A stretch of 64,000 nt of DNA from assembly GCF_030464365.1 (NCBI RefSeq), contig NZ_VCYI01000012.1, positions 29,326-93,325 on the forward strand, written 5' to 3'. This document shows, piece by piece, positions 51,804 to 61,555 of the stretch. Position 1 is the stretch's first letter. Every line of letters begins with the position of its first letter. The position numbers and the translations under genes were made by a program. The notes under the pieces were generated by a model. It had not been told where the DNA came from. It saw only the letters and a program-made list of their open reading frames with translations, and ran no database searches. Source of the DNA: Methanoculleus methanifontis (lineage in GTDB: Archaea; Halobacteriota; Methanomicrobia; Methanomicrobiales; Methanoculleaceae).

Positions 51804-52188
51804 TTATGGTGCCCGTGGATGAGGCAGGCGGGGGGCACTAACCGGAACTTCCCCGTCTGAGGAGGCAGAGAAAAGAGTCAGAATAGCCTCCCTGAGCGCG
51901 GGGATATCACGGTCCACACCCGCCCACAATTCACCGAGGGGCATGTGGAAGTATGCATGGGTCAGAACGTCCCGAAGGCCGACGATCTACTTCCAGGGAA
52001 CCCCGGGAGAAGCGCATCAAAGATCCGGTGAGAGGCGTGCAGCCGCTTCCCCGATGATCTGGAGGTGGTGAATGACCCAGACTTGCGCCATTTCGTCGTT
52101 GTAGAAATACTCACGGCCCCGGCCCGACACTCTTTGGATCCGTTCGATGGCTTCGATGATATCCAGTACCCGTTCACGATCGTCTCAT
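51804..52188 (-). pseudogene. Second HepT toxin copy, frameshifted
   Basis: ATG 52188 in the mntA-like stop gives MRRS then TGA. The HEPN frame reads DDREERVL-like, in fact DDRERVLDIIEAIERIQRVS, then EYFYNDEMAQVWVIHHLQII, and near the C-terminus LRDVLTHAYFHMPLGELWAG. It needs two bases (GA) restored in the first codons. A further frame break occurs in the middle. The damage differs from that in the copy at 49057. Confidence 0.65.
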
Positions 52189-52476
52189 AAGGGCCGCGTT
52201 TCCTGCAGGACCCTTGACCGGATACGTTCCCGGAGCCCCGTTTCTGTCACGACGTCGACCGGACGATCGAGAGAGATCCATGGCAAGACCCCCCCTACAT
52301 CGAGAAGACTCCGGTCGGGTTCGAGGTCATCAGGAGATCGATATCGCTGTCCGCCCGGGCTTCGTTGCCACCGACCCAAAAACCCGGACATTTCTCGCCC
52401 GGAGAAGAGGGGCGAGAGAAAGGATTTCGTCCCGCTTCTGGACAAGGAGGGTATGGATGTCGGTTCCCGGGTTCAT
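52185..52476 (-). pseudogene. Second MntA-type nucleotidyltransferase copy, broken
   Basis: Starts MNPGTDIHTLLVQKRDEILS from ATG 52476 and matches the intact mntA at its N-terminus and at NVRVFGSVAT. It then loses frame in the active-site region and resumes as RPVDVVTETGLRERIRSRVL before the stop at 52185. Several small deletions. Confidence 0.7.
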
Positions 52477-52642
52477 GCCCTGTTGGTTACACTGCCATCG
52501 AGCCAATAAATGTTATCCCGGGGATGAGCGCCCGGACCCGCATCCGGCCACCATCGGCAGAAAGCGGTCGGTTCGCCGCAAGCGATCACAGCAGGGGAAC
52601 ACCTTATGCCGGTCACCGGAGAAGGTAACGTAGGAAGATACC

Positions 52643-54535
52643 GTGATCTCCGACGATGTCATCCCGGTCGCGTTCGCCGTCGCCTCATCGCCGAAACGCT
52701 ATGCCCTGCTCCTGGGTTCGGGCATATCAGGAGGGAAACTCCCCACCGGCAGGGAGATCACAAGAGGCCTGATCCAGAGGATTGCCGCCGTCTCGGTAGA
52801 GCGGATCGACGGGGATACCCTGGACTGGTACCGGCGGCGCTACCGCGGAGAACCGACGTTCCCCGGCCTTTTCAAGATGTTGAAGGCCCGCGACGGTGAT
52901 GAAGAGGCGATCCTCGACGGTTACTTCACCATCGCAGACGAGGAAGGGAAGCGGATCGCCCCCGGCCCGACACCCGCCCACCGGACGATCGCAGTGATGG
53001 TGAAAGAAGGGCTGATCGGCCTCATCGTCACCACGAACTTCGACAACCTCATGGAGCGGGCGCTCCTGGACCAGGGGATCCAGCCGGTGGTGATCACGGA
53101 ACTGAGCGACCCGGAGATGATGTCCGTCTTTCCCGACCGGTGCCGGATCGTCAAAGTGAACGGCGACTACCCGAGCACCGACCTGCGGATGACCCCCGAG
53201 GACCTCAAGGACTACGACCCGAACATCAAGGACTACCTGCACAGGATCATCTCGGAGTACGGGCTGATCATCTGCGGCTGGTCGGCAAAGGACGATACCG
53301 GGCTCGTGAGGATTCTTGCCGGGGAAGAGCATGACAGAGAACGAGTCCGGAGGTACTCGACCATCTGGTGCCGGCGCAAGGGCTCCACCCCCATCCCGGC
53401 AGCGGTTGCAGAGACGCTCCACCCCTCAGAGATCGAGATCACCTCTGCGGATGAGTTCTTCGCCGAACTCCACTCCCGCATCGAAGTTCTGCGCCGTTAC
53501 GACCACAAAGAGCCGATGAGCGTCTCGACCGCGGTGCAGAAGGTCAAGCGCATCCTGCGGGAGCAGCGGCCCGAACTTGTCCTCGCCGATCTCATCCATG
53601 AAGAGACGGATCGCGTTCTTGAGTCCATCGCGGCCCGGCAGCGGCGCCAGTCCGCCGGCACCAACAGCAAAGAAAATTACCAGGCGATGCTCCGGGATCT
53701 CGAAGATACCGCCGCACCGCTGGCCGCGATGGTCGCCACGGTGGCGCACTACAACGACACCTCCACCGACCTCGTCACCGACATGCTCGTGCGGCTGATC
53801 AACATCCCTCCCGTCGCGCCCGAGATTGCCGGGTTCCAGAATACCGAACCCAGGACAGACCAGGGTTACACCAGGGGGCTCCTTCTGTTGCGGTACTACC
53901 CGGCCCTCCTCGCGATCTACGCCTCCGGCATCGCCGCCGCCCGCGCCAGGCACTTCAACATGCTCGAAGCGATCATCCGGAGACCGAAGAGGTATCGTTA
54001 CGGCGGGACGCTCCAGGAGACCGTCCCCATCTACGATCTCGTCAACATCGCAAACGTCCTTGGCTTTAACCCGGGCTGGCTCACCGATCTCGCGCAGGAC
54101 CGGTTCGGGAGCGATGCCTCCTACCGGGACTACCCGTACCTCGCCCTGTACGCCATACTGCAGGGCCTCTTCCCGAACCGCTACGCCTTCTACGAATCTC
54201 TGGACATCTTCGAGTACATCTTCGGGATCGCCTACCTTGCGGAGGCCGGCGACGAAATCCGGCCGGAAGAGTTCCGTTCATCGATGCCGCGACCCCTGCA
54301 GGCCCGGCACTGGTACCGGCTGCATGACGGCCTCCCGTTCAACCCGGCCGCTTCGCTCCCTCCCCTTCCCCTCCATGTCGTCACCTACCTTGCGGACATC
54401 AAGCGGAGGTCTGCAGGCTCAGACTTCTTCGGCGGAGATCTCTCGGCCTTCGAGCAGGCAAACAGGAACTACGCAAAGGCGTTCGGGATCGGGTGCCCGG
54501 AGACGGGTATCGAGTTACCGGAGTCCGGGGAGTAG
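52643..54535 (+). CDS. SIR2-domain protein with long uncharacterised C-terminal region
   Basis: 630 residues from GTG 52643. Residues 1-230 are a SIR2/NADase-type Rossmann domain: ALLLGSGISGGKLPTGREIT (GSGIS 25-29), VTTNFDNLMERAL (TNFD 131-134), KVNGDY (171-176) and ICGWSAKDDTG (210-220). The usual catalytic histidine of (K/V)xHGD is Asn173 here. Residues about 270-630 are helical with no recognised domain (YNDTSTDLVTDMLVRLINIP, NRYAFYESLDIFEYIFGIAY). SIR2 proteins of this size are often NAD-depleting anti-phage effectors. It stands alone beside a toxin-antitoxin island. Confidence 0.85.
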   Translation: MISDDVIPVAFAVASSPKRYALLLGSGISGGKLPTGREITRGLIQRIAAVSVERIDGDTLDWYRRRYRGEPTFPGLFKMLKARDGDEEAILDGYFTIADEEGKRIAPGPTPAHRTIAVMVKEGLIGLIVTTNFDNLMERALLDQGIQPVVITELSDPEMMSVFPDRCRIVKVNGDYPSTDLRMTPEDLKDYDPNIKDYLHRIISEYGLIICGWSAKDDTGLVRILAGEEHDRERVRRYSTIWCRRKGSTPIPAAVAETLHPSEIEITSADEFFAELHSRIEVLRRYDHKEPMSVSTAVQKVKRILREQRPELVLADLIHEETDRVLESIAARQRRQSAGTNSKENYQAMLRDLEDTAAPLAAMVATVAHYNDTSTDLVTDMLVRLINIPPVAPEIAGFQNTEPRTDQGYTRGLLLLRYYPALLAIYASGIAAARARHFNMLEAIIRRPKRYRYGGTLQETVPIYDLVNIANVLGFNPGWLTDLAQDRFGSDASYRDYPYLALYAILQGLFPNRYAFYESLDIFEYIFGIAYLAEAGDEIRPEEFRSSMPRPLQARHWYRLHDGLPFNPAASLPPLPLHVVTYLADIKRRSAGSDFFGGDLSAFEQANRNYAKAFGIGCPETGIELPESGE

Positions 54536-54585
54536 TATATCCAACGACAAAAATTGACCGCGGAGATCAGGGGACGCTCCCCCCG

Positions 54586-56172
54586 TCACTCCGGGCGGTG
54601 CGGGTCCTGGTCGACGAGCCAGGTCTCCCCCGGGCTCCCGGCCCGCGAAGACCGACCAGGTGGCTGGATGAACCAGCCGGTCCGGGTGCCGTCAAGCACG
54701 GCCTCGGAGTTTTTGGCGGTCATGAGGCTGACGACAACCAGGGCAGCGAGCGAAAGCGCGAGCGCAAAGAAACTGAAATGCATGGGGAGCCCTCCTACGA
54801 ACTGGTGCCAGTAGCCGAAGCCCACGGCTGAGACGAGCCCGACCGCCATGCTCGCGATCGCTCCCTCTTTCGTCGCGCCGCGCCAGTAGAGTCCGGCGAG
54901 CAGCGGAACCGCAAACGTCGCAAGCATCACCCCGATACCCATCCAGATCAGCCACGCCAGCATCTCCGGCGGGTTGATGGCGAGGAGGAGCGTGCTGCCG
55001 GCGCCGAGGATGATCGCGACCTTCGAGACGAGGAGTACCTCCTTATCGGGCGCCGAAGGGCGGAGGATGTTCTTGTAGACGTCCCATGCAAACGAGGTCC
55101 CGATGGTGAGCATCAGCCGATCGGTCGTCGACATCACCGCCGCGAGGACGATCACCGCGAAGAACGCCCAGAGCGCCACGTTCGGCATCGCGTGTTCGAC
55201 GCCGACGATGAAGGCGAAGTCCTGGGCGTTGACGGCGTCCGGGAGCACCAGTTTTCCTTCCTCGACGAGCGAGCGGACGGCAAACCCGGTGAACTTGACG
55301 AGGAACATGATGACCGCGTAGATGATGAACGCCACAAGGGGCGCCCACTTGAAGAACCGGGCCTCTTTTGCGGCAAGGACGTTGTTGACGACGTGCGGCG
55401 CGCAGGCGAGGCCTACCATCAGGAGGATGCCGAACGAGACCAGGAACTCCGGCGTCGCGTAGGCGTATGATGCGTAGGCCGGGCTCGGGAACCAGGGCTC
55501 GACAAAGTTCGGGTCAACCCCGGCAAGGACGGTGTTGATATGCTCGATCCCGCCGGCACTCATGACGACGGCCGGGGCCATCAGGAGGACGCCGATGATC
55601 AGGATCCCGCCGTGAAAGAGGGTCGTCCAGGAGACGGCGTAGAGACCGCCGACGACCGTGTAGGCCGTGATGATGACCCCGGCGATGAGGAGCGCCTGCC
55701 AGTGAGGAATGCCGAAGAGCCAGACGAGAACGATGCTGATCGCGGCATACTGCCCGACCAGGTAGACCAGCGAGACAACGATCCCGGAGATTGCCGAGAG
55801 ACCCCTGAGCGCTCGCGGGCTCTCGAACCGTTCGGCGAGGTAGTCCTGGACGGTCAGGTAGCCCCGTTCCTTCCCGATGGCGTTCAGCTTCACCCCAAAA
55901 AAGATGATGCAGAACGCGGCCGCGAGCGGGACAAAGATCTGCTCCCAGATCCCCGGCCAGCCGGATGTATAGCCGAATCCGCTCACGCCGAGCAGGGTCA
56001 TCCCGCTGCAGATCGAGCAGACGACCAGGATCGTGAAGACCCAGAACCCGAGCGATCGCCCGGCGAGCATATAGTCTTCAGTGCTGTGAATCTTCTTCGA
56101 TGCCCAGCTCCCAATGCCGACGAGAAAGACGAAGTAGAGTCCGACCAGCGCGAGTGTCAGTATCTCTGCCAT
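54586..56172 (-). CDS. Sodium:solute symporter family transporter
   Basis: 528 residues with about 13 membrane helices (N-terminus MAEILTLALVGLYFVFLVGI). Family motifs: STEDYMLAGRSLGFWVF in the first loop, SGFGYTSGWPGIWEQ, YTVVGGLYAVSWTTLFHGGI and MSTTDRLMLTIGTSFAWDVY. SSS carriers couple sodium influx to uptake of amino acids, carboxylates or other solutes; the pattern fits the monocarboxylate/proline-type branch. Translated just after a 35-aa partner (TAATG). Confidence 0.9.
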   Translation of the reverse strand: MAEILTLALVGLYFVFLVGIGSWASKKIHSTEDYMLAGRSLGFWVFTILVVCSICSGMTLLGVSGFGYTSGWPGIWEQIFVPLAAAFCIIFFGVKLNAIGKERGYLTVQDYLAERFESPRALRGLSAISGIVVSLVYLVGQYAAISIVLVWLFGIPHWQALLIAGVIITAYTVVGGLYAVSWTTLFHGGILIIGVLLMAPAVVMSAGGIEHINTVLAGVDPNFVEPWFPSPAYASYAYATPEFLVSFGILLMVGLACAPHVVNNVLAAKEARFFKWAPLVAFIIYAVIMFLVKFTGFAVRSLVEEGKLVLPDAVNAQDFAFIVGVEHAMPNVALWAFFAVIVLAAVMSTTDRLMLTIGTSFAWDVYKNILRPSAPDKEVLLVSKVAIILGAGSTLLLAINPPEMLAWLIWMGIGVMLATFAVPLLAGLYWRGATKEGAIASMAVGLVSAVGFGYWHQFVGGLPMHFSFFALALSLAALVVVSLMTAKNSEAVLDGTRTGWFIQPPGRSSRAGSPGETWLVDQDPHRPE

Positions 56173-56279
56173 TACGGGGCCTCCTTAAACCGGAGCCCCC
56201 AGAGGGCGAGCAGCACGACGACCAGAGCGACTGCTCCGCCCACGATGATTCCTGTATGGAACGGCAATCCAAAGAACAT
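56172..56279 (-). CDS. Small symporter-associated membrane peptide
   Basis: 35 residues: MFFGLPFHTGIIVGGAVALV and a short basic tail GLRFKEAP, a single membrane helix. Its TAA shares a base with the symporter ATG (TAATG), so translation is coupled. Small one-helix accessory proteins next to SSS symporters are known in methanogens. The predicted role is stabilising the carrier. Confidence 0.75.
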   Translation of the reverse strand: MFFGLPFHTGIIVGGAVALVVVLLALWGLRFKEAP

Positions 56280-56370
56280 GCTGTGTTAAGGTGGAATGTC
56301 GTAGGTGATAACGCGATCGGCCGGGTTGTCGTCCCGATGACGCAATCGGCGCCTTGCGCCGGAAAAAGAA

Positions 56371-56874
56371 TTATTTGGAACTCTTTACGGTCTTTGCACC
56401 CCGGAGGAGCGCGATCTTTCCTGTGCGGACGAATTCCTTGATGCCGTACTGGCGCAGGAGTTTCTCCAGGGCGTCGATCTTCTCCGTATCCCCGGTCACC
56501 TGGAGCACCAGGGTCTTCGACCCGACGTCCACGACCTGGGCACGGAAGATATCGGCGATCTGGAGGATCTCGGCGCGGACCGGGCCGGTCTCGGCGGCAA
56601 CCTTGATGAGGGCGAGTTCCCGCTCCACGCTCTCCCGCTTCGTCAGGTCCGAGACCTTGATGACGTCGATGAGCTTGTTGGTCTGCTTCATCACCTGCTC
56701 GATGACGCCGTCGTCGCCGTTCACCACGATGGTGATCCGGCTCATGTTCGGCTCCTCGCAGGTCCCGACGGCCAGGCTCTCGATGTTGAACCCCCGCCGC
56801 GAGAACATCCCGGCGACCCGGCTCAGGACACCCGCCCGGTTCTCGACGAGAACGCTCAGGGTATGCGGTTTCAT
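56371..56874 (-). CDS. ilvN: Acetolactate synthase small (regulatory) subunit
   Basis: 167 residues from ATG 56874 in the ilvB stop (ATGA). ACT domain at the N-terminus ([33 protein letters not shown]) and the C-terminal ALS_ss_C domain ([32 protein letters not shown]). It activates IlvB and confers valine feedback in known homologues. Confidence 0.95.
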   Translation of the reverse strand: MKPHTLSVLVENRAGVLSRVAGMFSRRGFNIESLAVGTCEEPNMSRITIVVNGDDGVIEQVMKQTNKLIDVIKVSDLTKRESVERELALIKVAAETGPVRAEILQIADIFRAQVVDVGSKTLVLQVTGDTEKIDALEKLLRQYGIKEFVRTGKIALLRGAKTVKSSK

Positions 56875-58547
56875 GGCTGCCGCACCCCGATCATCTCGTT
56901 GATGGCGGCACCGGCAGGGACCATCGGGAAGACGTTCTCCTCCCGCTCGACCCGGAAGTCCAGAACGAACGGCCCGTCCGTGCCGAGGGCGGTCTCGAGC
57001 GCCTCCCGCACGCCGGCCTTCTCGTCGACCATGAGCCCTTCGACCCCGTAAGCGTTCGCGATCTTGACGAAGTCCACCGGCGGCAGCTCCGTGTAGGAGT
57101 AGCGGCGGTCGTAGAAGAGCTCCTGCCACTGCCGCACCATCCCGAGGTACATGTTGTTCAAGATCACGACCTTGACGGGGATGTTATACTGCGCCACCGT
57201 CCCGAGCTCCTGGATGTTCATCTGGAAACTCCCGTCGCCGGCGATGTCGACGACCGGGAGGTCGGGCCGGGCGTAGTGTGCGCCGATGGCCGCCGGAAAC
57301 CCGTAGCCCATCGTCCCGAGGCCGCCTGAGGTGATCCAGGTCCGGGGTTTTTTGAAGCAGTAGTAGAGCGCGGTCCACATCTGGTTCTGGCCGACCTCGC
57401 TCACGACGATCCCCTCGCCTTTCAGGAGATCGGAGAGCTGCTCCACGACGTACTGCGGACGGAGATGGTCGTCGTCGCGGTAACCGAGCGGGTACTGCGC
57501 CTTCCAGGCGTTGATCCGGGAAACCCAGCTCGTCGTGTCGCCGCGCTTCTGCATCCGGGATAAAAGCGCCTGGAGCACCGCTCTCACGTCGCCCACGATC
57601 GGGACGTCGACCACCTTGTTCTTCCCGATCTCCGCCGGGTCGATATCGATGTGGATGACCGCGGCGTTCGGCGCGAACGTCTCGATCTTTCCGGTGACCC
57701 GGTCATCGAACCGGACGCCGACGGCGATCAGGAGATCGCACTCCGTCACCGCATAGTTCGCGGACTGGGTGCCGTGCATCCCGAGCATCCCGAGGTTGAG
57801 CGGGTGGTCGCCGGGGACGGCGCCGAGCCCCATCAGGGTCGTTGTCACCGGGACGGCGGCGGTCTCGATAAACTCCAGGAGTTCAGCCGACGCTCCCGAG
57901 AGGACCACCCCGCCGCCGGCGTAGACGAGCGGCCGCTCGGCTTTCGCGATCAGGTCGAGTGCCTTATCGATCTGGCGGACGTGCCCCTGGTAGGTGGGCT
58001 GGTAGCCCCGGAGGGAGACCGTCTCCGGGACGGGCGTTTTCTCCAACACCCGGCCCGTGCTGACGTCTTTGGGGAGATCGACCAGCACCGGGCCGGGCCG
58101 GCCGGTTCGGGCGACGTAGAACGCCTCCTGCACCACGCGATCGATATCGGCAGCGTCCTTCACCAGATAGTTGTGCTTGGTGACCGGCATCGTGATCCCG
58201 GTGATGTCCGACTCCTGGAACGCGTCGTTCCCGAGGAGGCCGGTCGGCACCTGGCCGGTGAGCGCCACGACGGGGATAGAGTCCATGTAGGCCGTCGCGA
58301 TCCCCGTGACCAGGTTGCACGCGCCGGGGCCGGAGGTGGCAAGGCATACGCCTACGCGGCCGCTTGCACGCGCGTATCCGTCGGCCGCGTGCGCCGCTGC
58401 CTGCTCATGCCTTACCAGTATGTGCCGGATCGACGAGTCGTAGAGTTCATCGTAGATCGGCAACACCACGCCGCCGGGGTAGCCGAATATGGTATCCACC
58501 CCTTCTCGCTGCAGCGCTTCAATGAGAGTCCTGGCTCCGGTCTTCAT
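56871..58547 (-). CDS. ilvB: Acetolactate synthase large subunit
   Basis: 558 residues starting [20 protein letters not shown]. Thiamine diphosphate enzyme: catalytic Glu in [23 protein letters not shown]/central domain [20 protein letters not shown], and the ThDP-binding GDG-x(n)-NN motif in [18 protein letters not shown] to [14 protein letters not shown]. It condenses pyruvate or 2-oxobutyrate in valine/isoleucine synthesis. It overlaps both neighbours: 29 nt with the synthase upstream, 4 nt with ilvN. Confidence 0.96.
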   Translation of the reverse strand: MKTGARTLIEALQREGVDTIFGYPGGVVLPIYDELYDSSIRHILVRHEQAAAHAADGYARASGRVGVCLATSGPGACNLVTGIATAYMDSIPVVALTGQVPTGLLGNDAFQESDITGITMPVTKHNYLVKDAADIDRVVQEAFYVARTGRPGPVLVDLPKDVSTGRVLEKTPVPETVSLRGYQPTYQGHVRQIDKALDLIAKAERPLVYAGGGVVLSGASAELLEFIETAAVPVTTTLMGLGAVPGDHPLNLGMLGMHGTQSANYAVTECDLLIAVGVRFDDRVTGKIETFAPNAAVIHIDIDPAEIGKNKVVDVPIVGDVRAVLQALLSRMQKRGDTTSWVSRINAWKAQYPLGYRDDDHLRPQYVVEQLSDLLKGEGIVVSEVGQNQMWTALYYCFKKPRTWITSGGLGTMGYGFPAAIGAHYARPDLPVVDIAGDGSFQMNIQELGTVAQYNIPVKVVILNNMYLGMVRQWQELFYDRRYSYTELPPVDFVKIANAYGVEGLMVDEKAGVREALETALGTDGPFVLDFRVEREENVFPMVPAGAAINEMIGVRQP

Positions 58548-60030
58548 GCTCTTCCCTGAGTAATCTGTTCATCCCGGCGATAACTGCTTCGACGCTTGCC
58601 ATGATGATGTCGGTCCGGGCGCCCCGCGAGGTCACGGTCTTCCCGTTCCTGCTGAGCTTCACCGATACGTCAACGAGGGCATCCGTGCCGCCGGTTATGG
58701 CATCGACGCTGTATTCATCGAGCTGCACGCTCCCGACGTCCGCGACCGATCGCTGGAGCGCGCGGATCGCCGCATCCACCGGCCCGGTCCCGACTGCGGC
58801 GCCGGTGATCTCGTCGCCGCGGACGAGCATCGTAACCGAGGCGGTCGGGATCGCGTTGCTCCCCGAGACGATGGTGAACTGGCGCAGTTCGATACAGGGC
58901 GCAAACTCGATCTCCATGACGGTATCGGCGATCGCCATGATGTCGGCGTCGGTTATCCGCATCCCGGCATCCCCGAGACGTTTGATCCGGTCGACGATCT
59001 CCTTGAGCTGCGCCGCGTCCGGCACATACCCCATGTCGTGGAGCGCGGCCTCGACCGCCGCCGATCCCGAGTGCTTCCCGAGGACGATCCGGCGCTTCCG
59101 CCCCACCCGCTCCGGCCGGAGCGGCTCGTAGGTGCTCGTGTCCCGCATCACCCCGTGAGCGTGGATCCCGCTCTCGTGGGTGAAGGCCATCTCGCCGACG
59201 ATCGGCTTGTTGGTCGCGAGCGGCACCCCGGTCAGCCGGGCGACGTGGGTCGAGAGCGGGTAGAGTTCTTCGGTCCTGATCCCGGTATCGACCCCGTAGA
59301 GCACCTCGAGCGACATCACCAGTTCTTCGAGGGACGTGTTTCCCGCCCGTTCCCCGAGGCCGTTGACGGTGACGTGGGCACAGGTCGCCCCCGCCCGGAG
59401 GGCGGCGACGGTGGTCGCGAGCCCGAACCCGAGGTCGTCGTGGCAGTGGATGGAAAACGGGGCGAAGAGGAGCGGCGGTATGATCGCGGCCGCCCGCTCG
59501 GGCGTGAGGAGACCGACGGTGTCGCAGAAGCAGAGCCGGTCGGCTCCCCGCTCCACTCCTTCCCGGAAGACCTCCCCGAGGAACGCCTGGTCGGCGCGTG
59601 ACGCGTCTTCTCCCGAGAGTTCGACGATGAGGCCGCGGCTCTTGGCGTACTCGACGGCGCTCCAGGCCATTTGAGAGACCTGCTCGCGGGTTTTGCGAAG
59701 CTTCTTGCCGATGTGGAGATCGCTCACCGGGACGACGAGGTGGACGGAGTCGGCACCGGCATCGGCGGCAAGGTCGATGTCCCCGGGTAGAGCCCGGACG
59801 TAGGTGCAGCACTCGGCGGCAAGTCCGGCGTCGGCTATCGAGCGGATGGATTCACGCTCTCCGACGGATGCGGCTGCTGAGCCGGCTTCAATCACGTGGA
59901 CGCCGACGTCGGCGAGGTGCGTTGCAATCTCAAGTTTCTCGGCCGGCGTGAGAGAGACACCCGGTGTCTGTTCCCCGTCCCGTAAGGTAGTGTCAAAAAA
60001 GCGGATCGGTTCAACAAATAAAACAATCAC
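58519..60030 (-). CDS. 2-isopropylmalate / citramalate synthase family enzyme
   Basis: 503 residues from GTG 60030. HMGL-like TIM barrel with [31 protein letters not shown], the metal-binding [20 protein letters not shown], the [17 protein letters not shown] lid and [12 protein letters not shown]-terminal LeuA dimer/allosteric domain follows (residues about 385-500). Acetyl-CoA condenses with 2-oxoisovalerate (LeuA), pyruvate (CimA) or 2-oxoglutarate (AksA). The ilvBN context fits LeuA or CimA; I cannot separate them. Confidence 0.88.
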   Translation of the reverse strand: MIVLFVEPIRFFDTTLRDGEQTPGVSLTPAEKLEIATHLADVGVHVIEAGSAAASVGERESIRSIADAGLAAECCTYVRALPGDIDLAADAGADSVHLVVPVSDLHIGKKLRKTREQVSQMAWSAVEYAKSRGLIVELSGEDASRADQAFLGEVFREGVERGADRLCFCDTVGLLTPERAAAIIPPLLFAPFSIHCHDDLGFGLATTVAALRAGATCAHVTVNGLGERAGNTSLEELVMSLEVLYGVDTGIRTEELYPLSTHVARLTGVPLATNKPIVGEMAFTHESGIHAHGVMRDTSTYEPLRPERVGRKRRIVLGKHSGSAAVEAALHDMGYVPDAAQLKEIVDRIKRLGDAGMRITDADIMAIADTVMEIEFAPCIELRQFTIVSGSNAIPTASVTMLVRGDEITGAAVGTGPVDAAIRALQRSVADVGSVQLDEYSVDAITGGTDALVDVSVKLSRNGKTVTSRGARTDIIMASVEAVIAGMNRLLREEHEDRSQDSH

Positions 60031-60663
60031 TCATAGTGGGTTTCACCGCAAATAATTGGGAGCACCCGTATTTAAACGTTGGGGATTTAGAGCCGGACAC
60101 TTATGAGGGAGGCATGATGGAAGTGGGAGATAAAGCCCGTTAGGGGTGAGAGGAAGAAAAACATCTATTGGGCATTGCCTCGCTAGGCGACTAATCAAGA
60201 GCAGGTGCAAGAGGAGTCTTCTGTGTAACTGACGGTGCTTCAGATCTGTTGTGAGGGAATCATATCTGACCATTATCCGTGCAACCCTCCAGGTCTCCAA
60301 CTATTGGGATGTTTTTGGATGACTCATAGAGGAATTCCCCTGTTGCTTGAAGCACTCACTGGTTCCCTCCGGATATGGATACCTGCGTAATTATGATAGG
60401 TTCATTCCCCGAATATACTGTAAAAAAGAATATTTTTAGATAATAACGCCTCGGAAGAGCCTGAATGTTTAACTGGACACAAGGAGGTCTGGATAAAAAT
60501 CCTAAAATTTATATTGCCATGTGAACTATCTAGGATTATACTGAGGGAAAAAATATGCCATCTCCGCATTTAATGTTTGGAAAAGAATTGATCTGCCTGG
60601 CAGGCGGGATTCAACCGTTTTACAGCAGAAATGAGATCGCAGTGATGACGGAAGGTCGATCCC
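60031..60663. other. Intergenic region
   Basis: About 630 bp with lower GC than the surroundings. Apart from the operon promoter at its left end and a TATA-like AATTTATATT at about 60507 facing right, nothing recognisable. Confidence 0.45.
60069..60077 (-). promoter_or_regulatory. TATA box of the branched-chain amino acid operon
   Basis: Minus strand GTTTAAATACG, about 39-47 nt before GTG 60030, the first gene of the leuA/cimA-ilvB-ilvN run. Confidence 0.5.
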
Positions 60664-61239
60664 GTGGCAATTGTTGGAAGACTTAAAGGAATCATCATAA
60701 ATCCGATAGAGACGTTCAGGGATGCAAAGGAGGACAACATCGGTAAGGCGCTCACTTACTTTCTCTTCATCGTCAGTATCGATCTTATCATACTTGGACT
60801 GCTGATAATGGCCGCGCTCATCGCCGACCTCTACTATTATGGTATTCCCCTTGAGACTCACCTCACCTCAGGTATCACTCTGATCATCTACATGGCCGTA
60901 GGCTGGTTCATCGTTCTCGGCATCGCCTCCGTGCTCGTCCACTTCGTCGTCGGTCGCCTCATCGGCGGGAATGGTTGGGAAGAAACAGTCAAAGCCGTGG
61001 CATATAGTGCCACTCCCCTCGTGCTCCTTGGTTGGCTCCCTATCTTCATCCATGGGATCCCGATCTTGCCTCTCATCGGGATTGTCTGGAGTCTGGTCCT
61101 CTGTATTATCGGGATCAGGGAATTCCACGACACCACAACCTGGCGGGCTGCGGTCGCCGCCATCCTGTCGGTGTTTATCATATTCGCCCTTGTTCTGTTA
61201 TTTTTTACAAAAAATCAAAATTCTTCAAATAAACATTAA
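60664..61239 (+). CDS. Yip1-family integral membrane protein
   Basis: 191 residues from GTG 60664 (GGAAGGTC upstream). Short cytosolic start VGRLKGIIINPIETFRDAKE, as in Yip1-domain proteins, then five hydrophobic helices and a Ser/Asn-rich tail. The GNGWEETVKAVAYSATPLVL loop is typical of the family. Function in archaea is unknown. Confidence 0.85.
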   Translation: MAIVGRLKGIIINPIETFRDAKEDNIGKALTYFLFIVSIDLIILGLLIMAALIADLYYYGIPLETHLTSGITLIIYMAVGWFIVLGIASVLVHFVVGRLIGGNGWEETVKAVAYSATPLVLLGWLPIFIHGIPILPLIGIVWSLVLCIIGIREFHDTTTWRAAVAAILSVFIIFALVLLFFTKNQNSSNKH

Positions 61240-61334
61240 AGTCCATGTGAGATTGCGATCACCAGATAGATGAGAGAATAACTAAAATCTGCCTGAAAGG
61301 TGGGGTTTATCGGCGGATGCTCTTCTTCATCACC

Positions 61335-61386
61335 GGTAGGTAGGTAGGTAGGTAGGTAGGTAGGTAGGTAGGTAGGTAGGTAGGTA
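61335..61386 (+). repeat. GGTA tetranucleotide microsatellite, 13 units
   Basis: Thirteen perfect GGTA units (52 nt) followed by GTAG; a shorter run of about three units recurs at 61657-61671 (TAGTAGGTAGGTAGG), on the far side of a dispersed repeat copy. Confidence 0.97.
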
Positions 61387-61429
61387 GTAGAGCATTTCAC
61401 CTAAATTTTCCACGAAGACATCCCGGGTT

Positions 61430-61555
61430 GGCGATGGGGAGGCTCCCCTGCTCTATTCAACCGTGCTCCGGGTCCGGTTTGTGCGGGGAGGGGGTCTCCC
61501 CCTCCCCTGTCCCCACCCCCCAGGGCGATTCCCACCACGGTCCACTGCCCGGGGA
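61430..61555 (-). repeat. Dispersed GC-rich hairpin repeat, inverted copy
   Basis: GGGGAGGGGGTC / TCCCCCTCCCC hairpin followed by CTGTCCCCACCCCCCAGGG and CCACGGTCCACTG. The last is the reverse complement of the CAGTGGACCGTGG lead of the other copies. Confidence 0.75.

Noticed and set aside
61335..61386. GGTA array as a CRISPR or telomere-like repeat
   Set aside because: Simple tetranucleotide repeat without spacers; the chromosome is expected to be circular.
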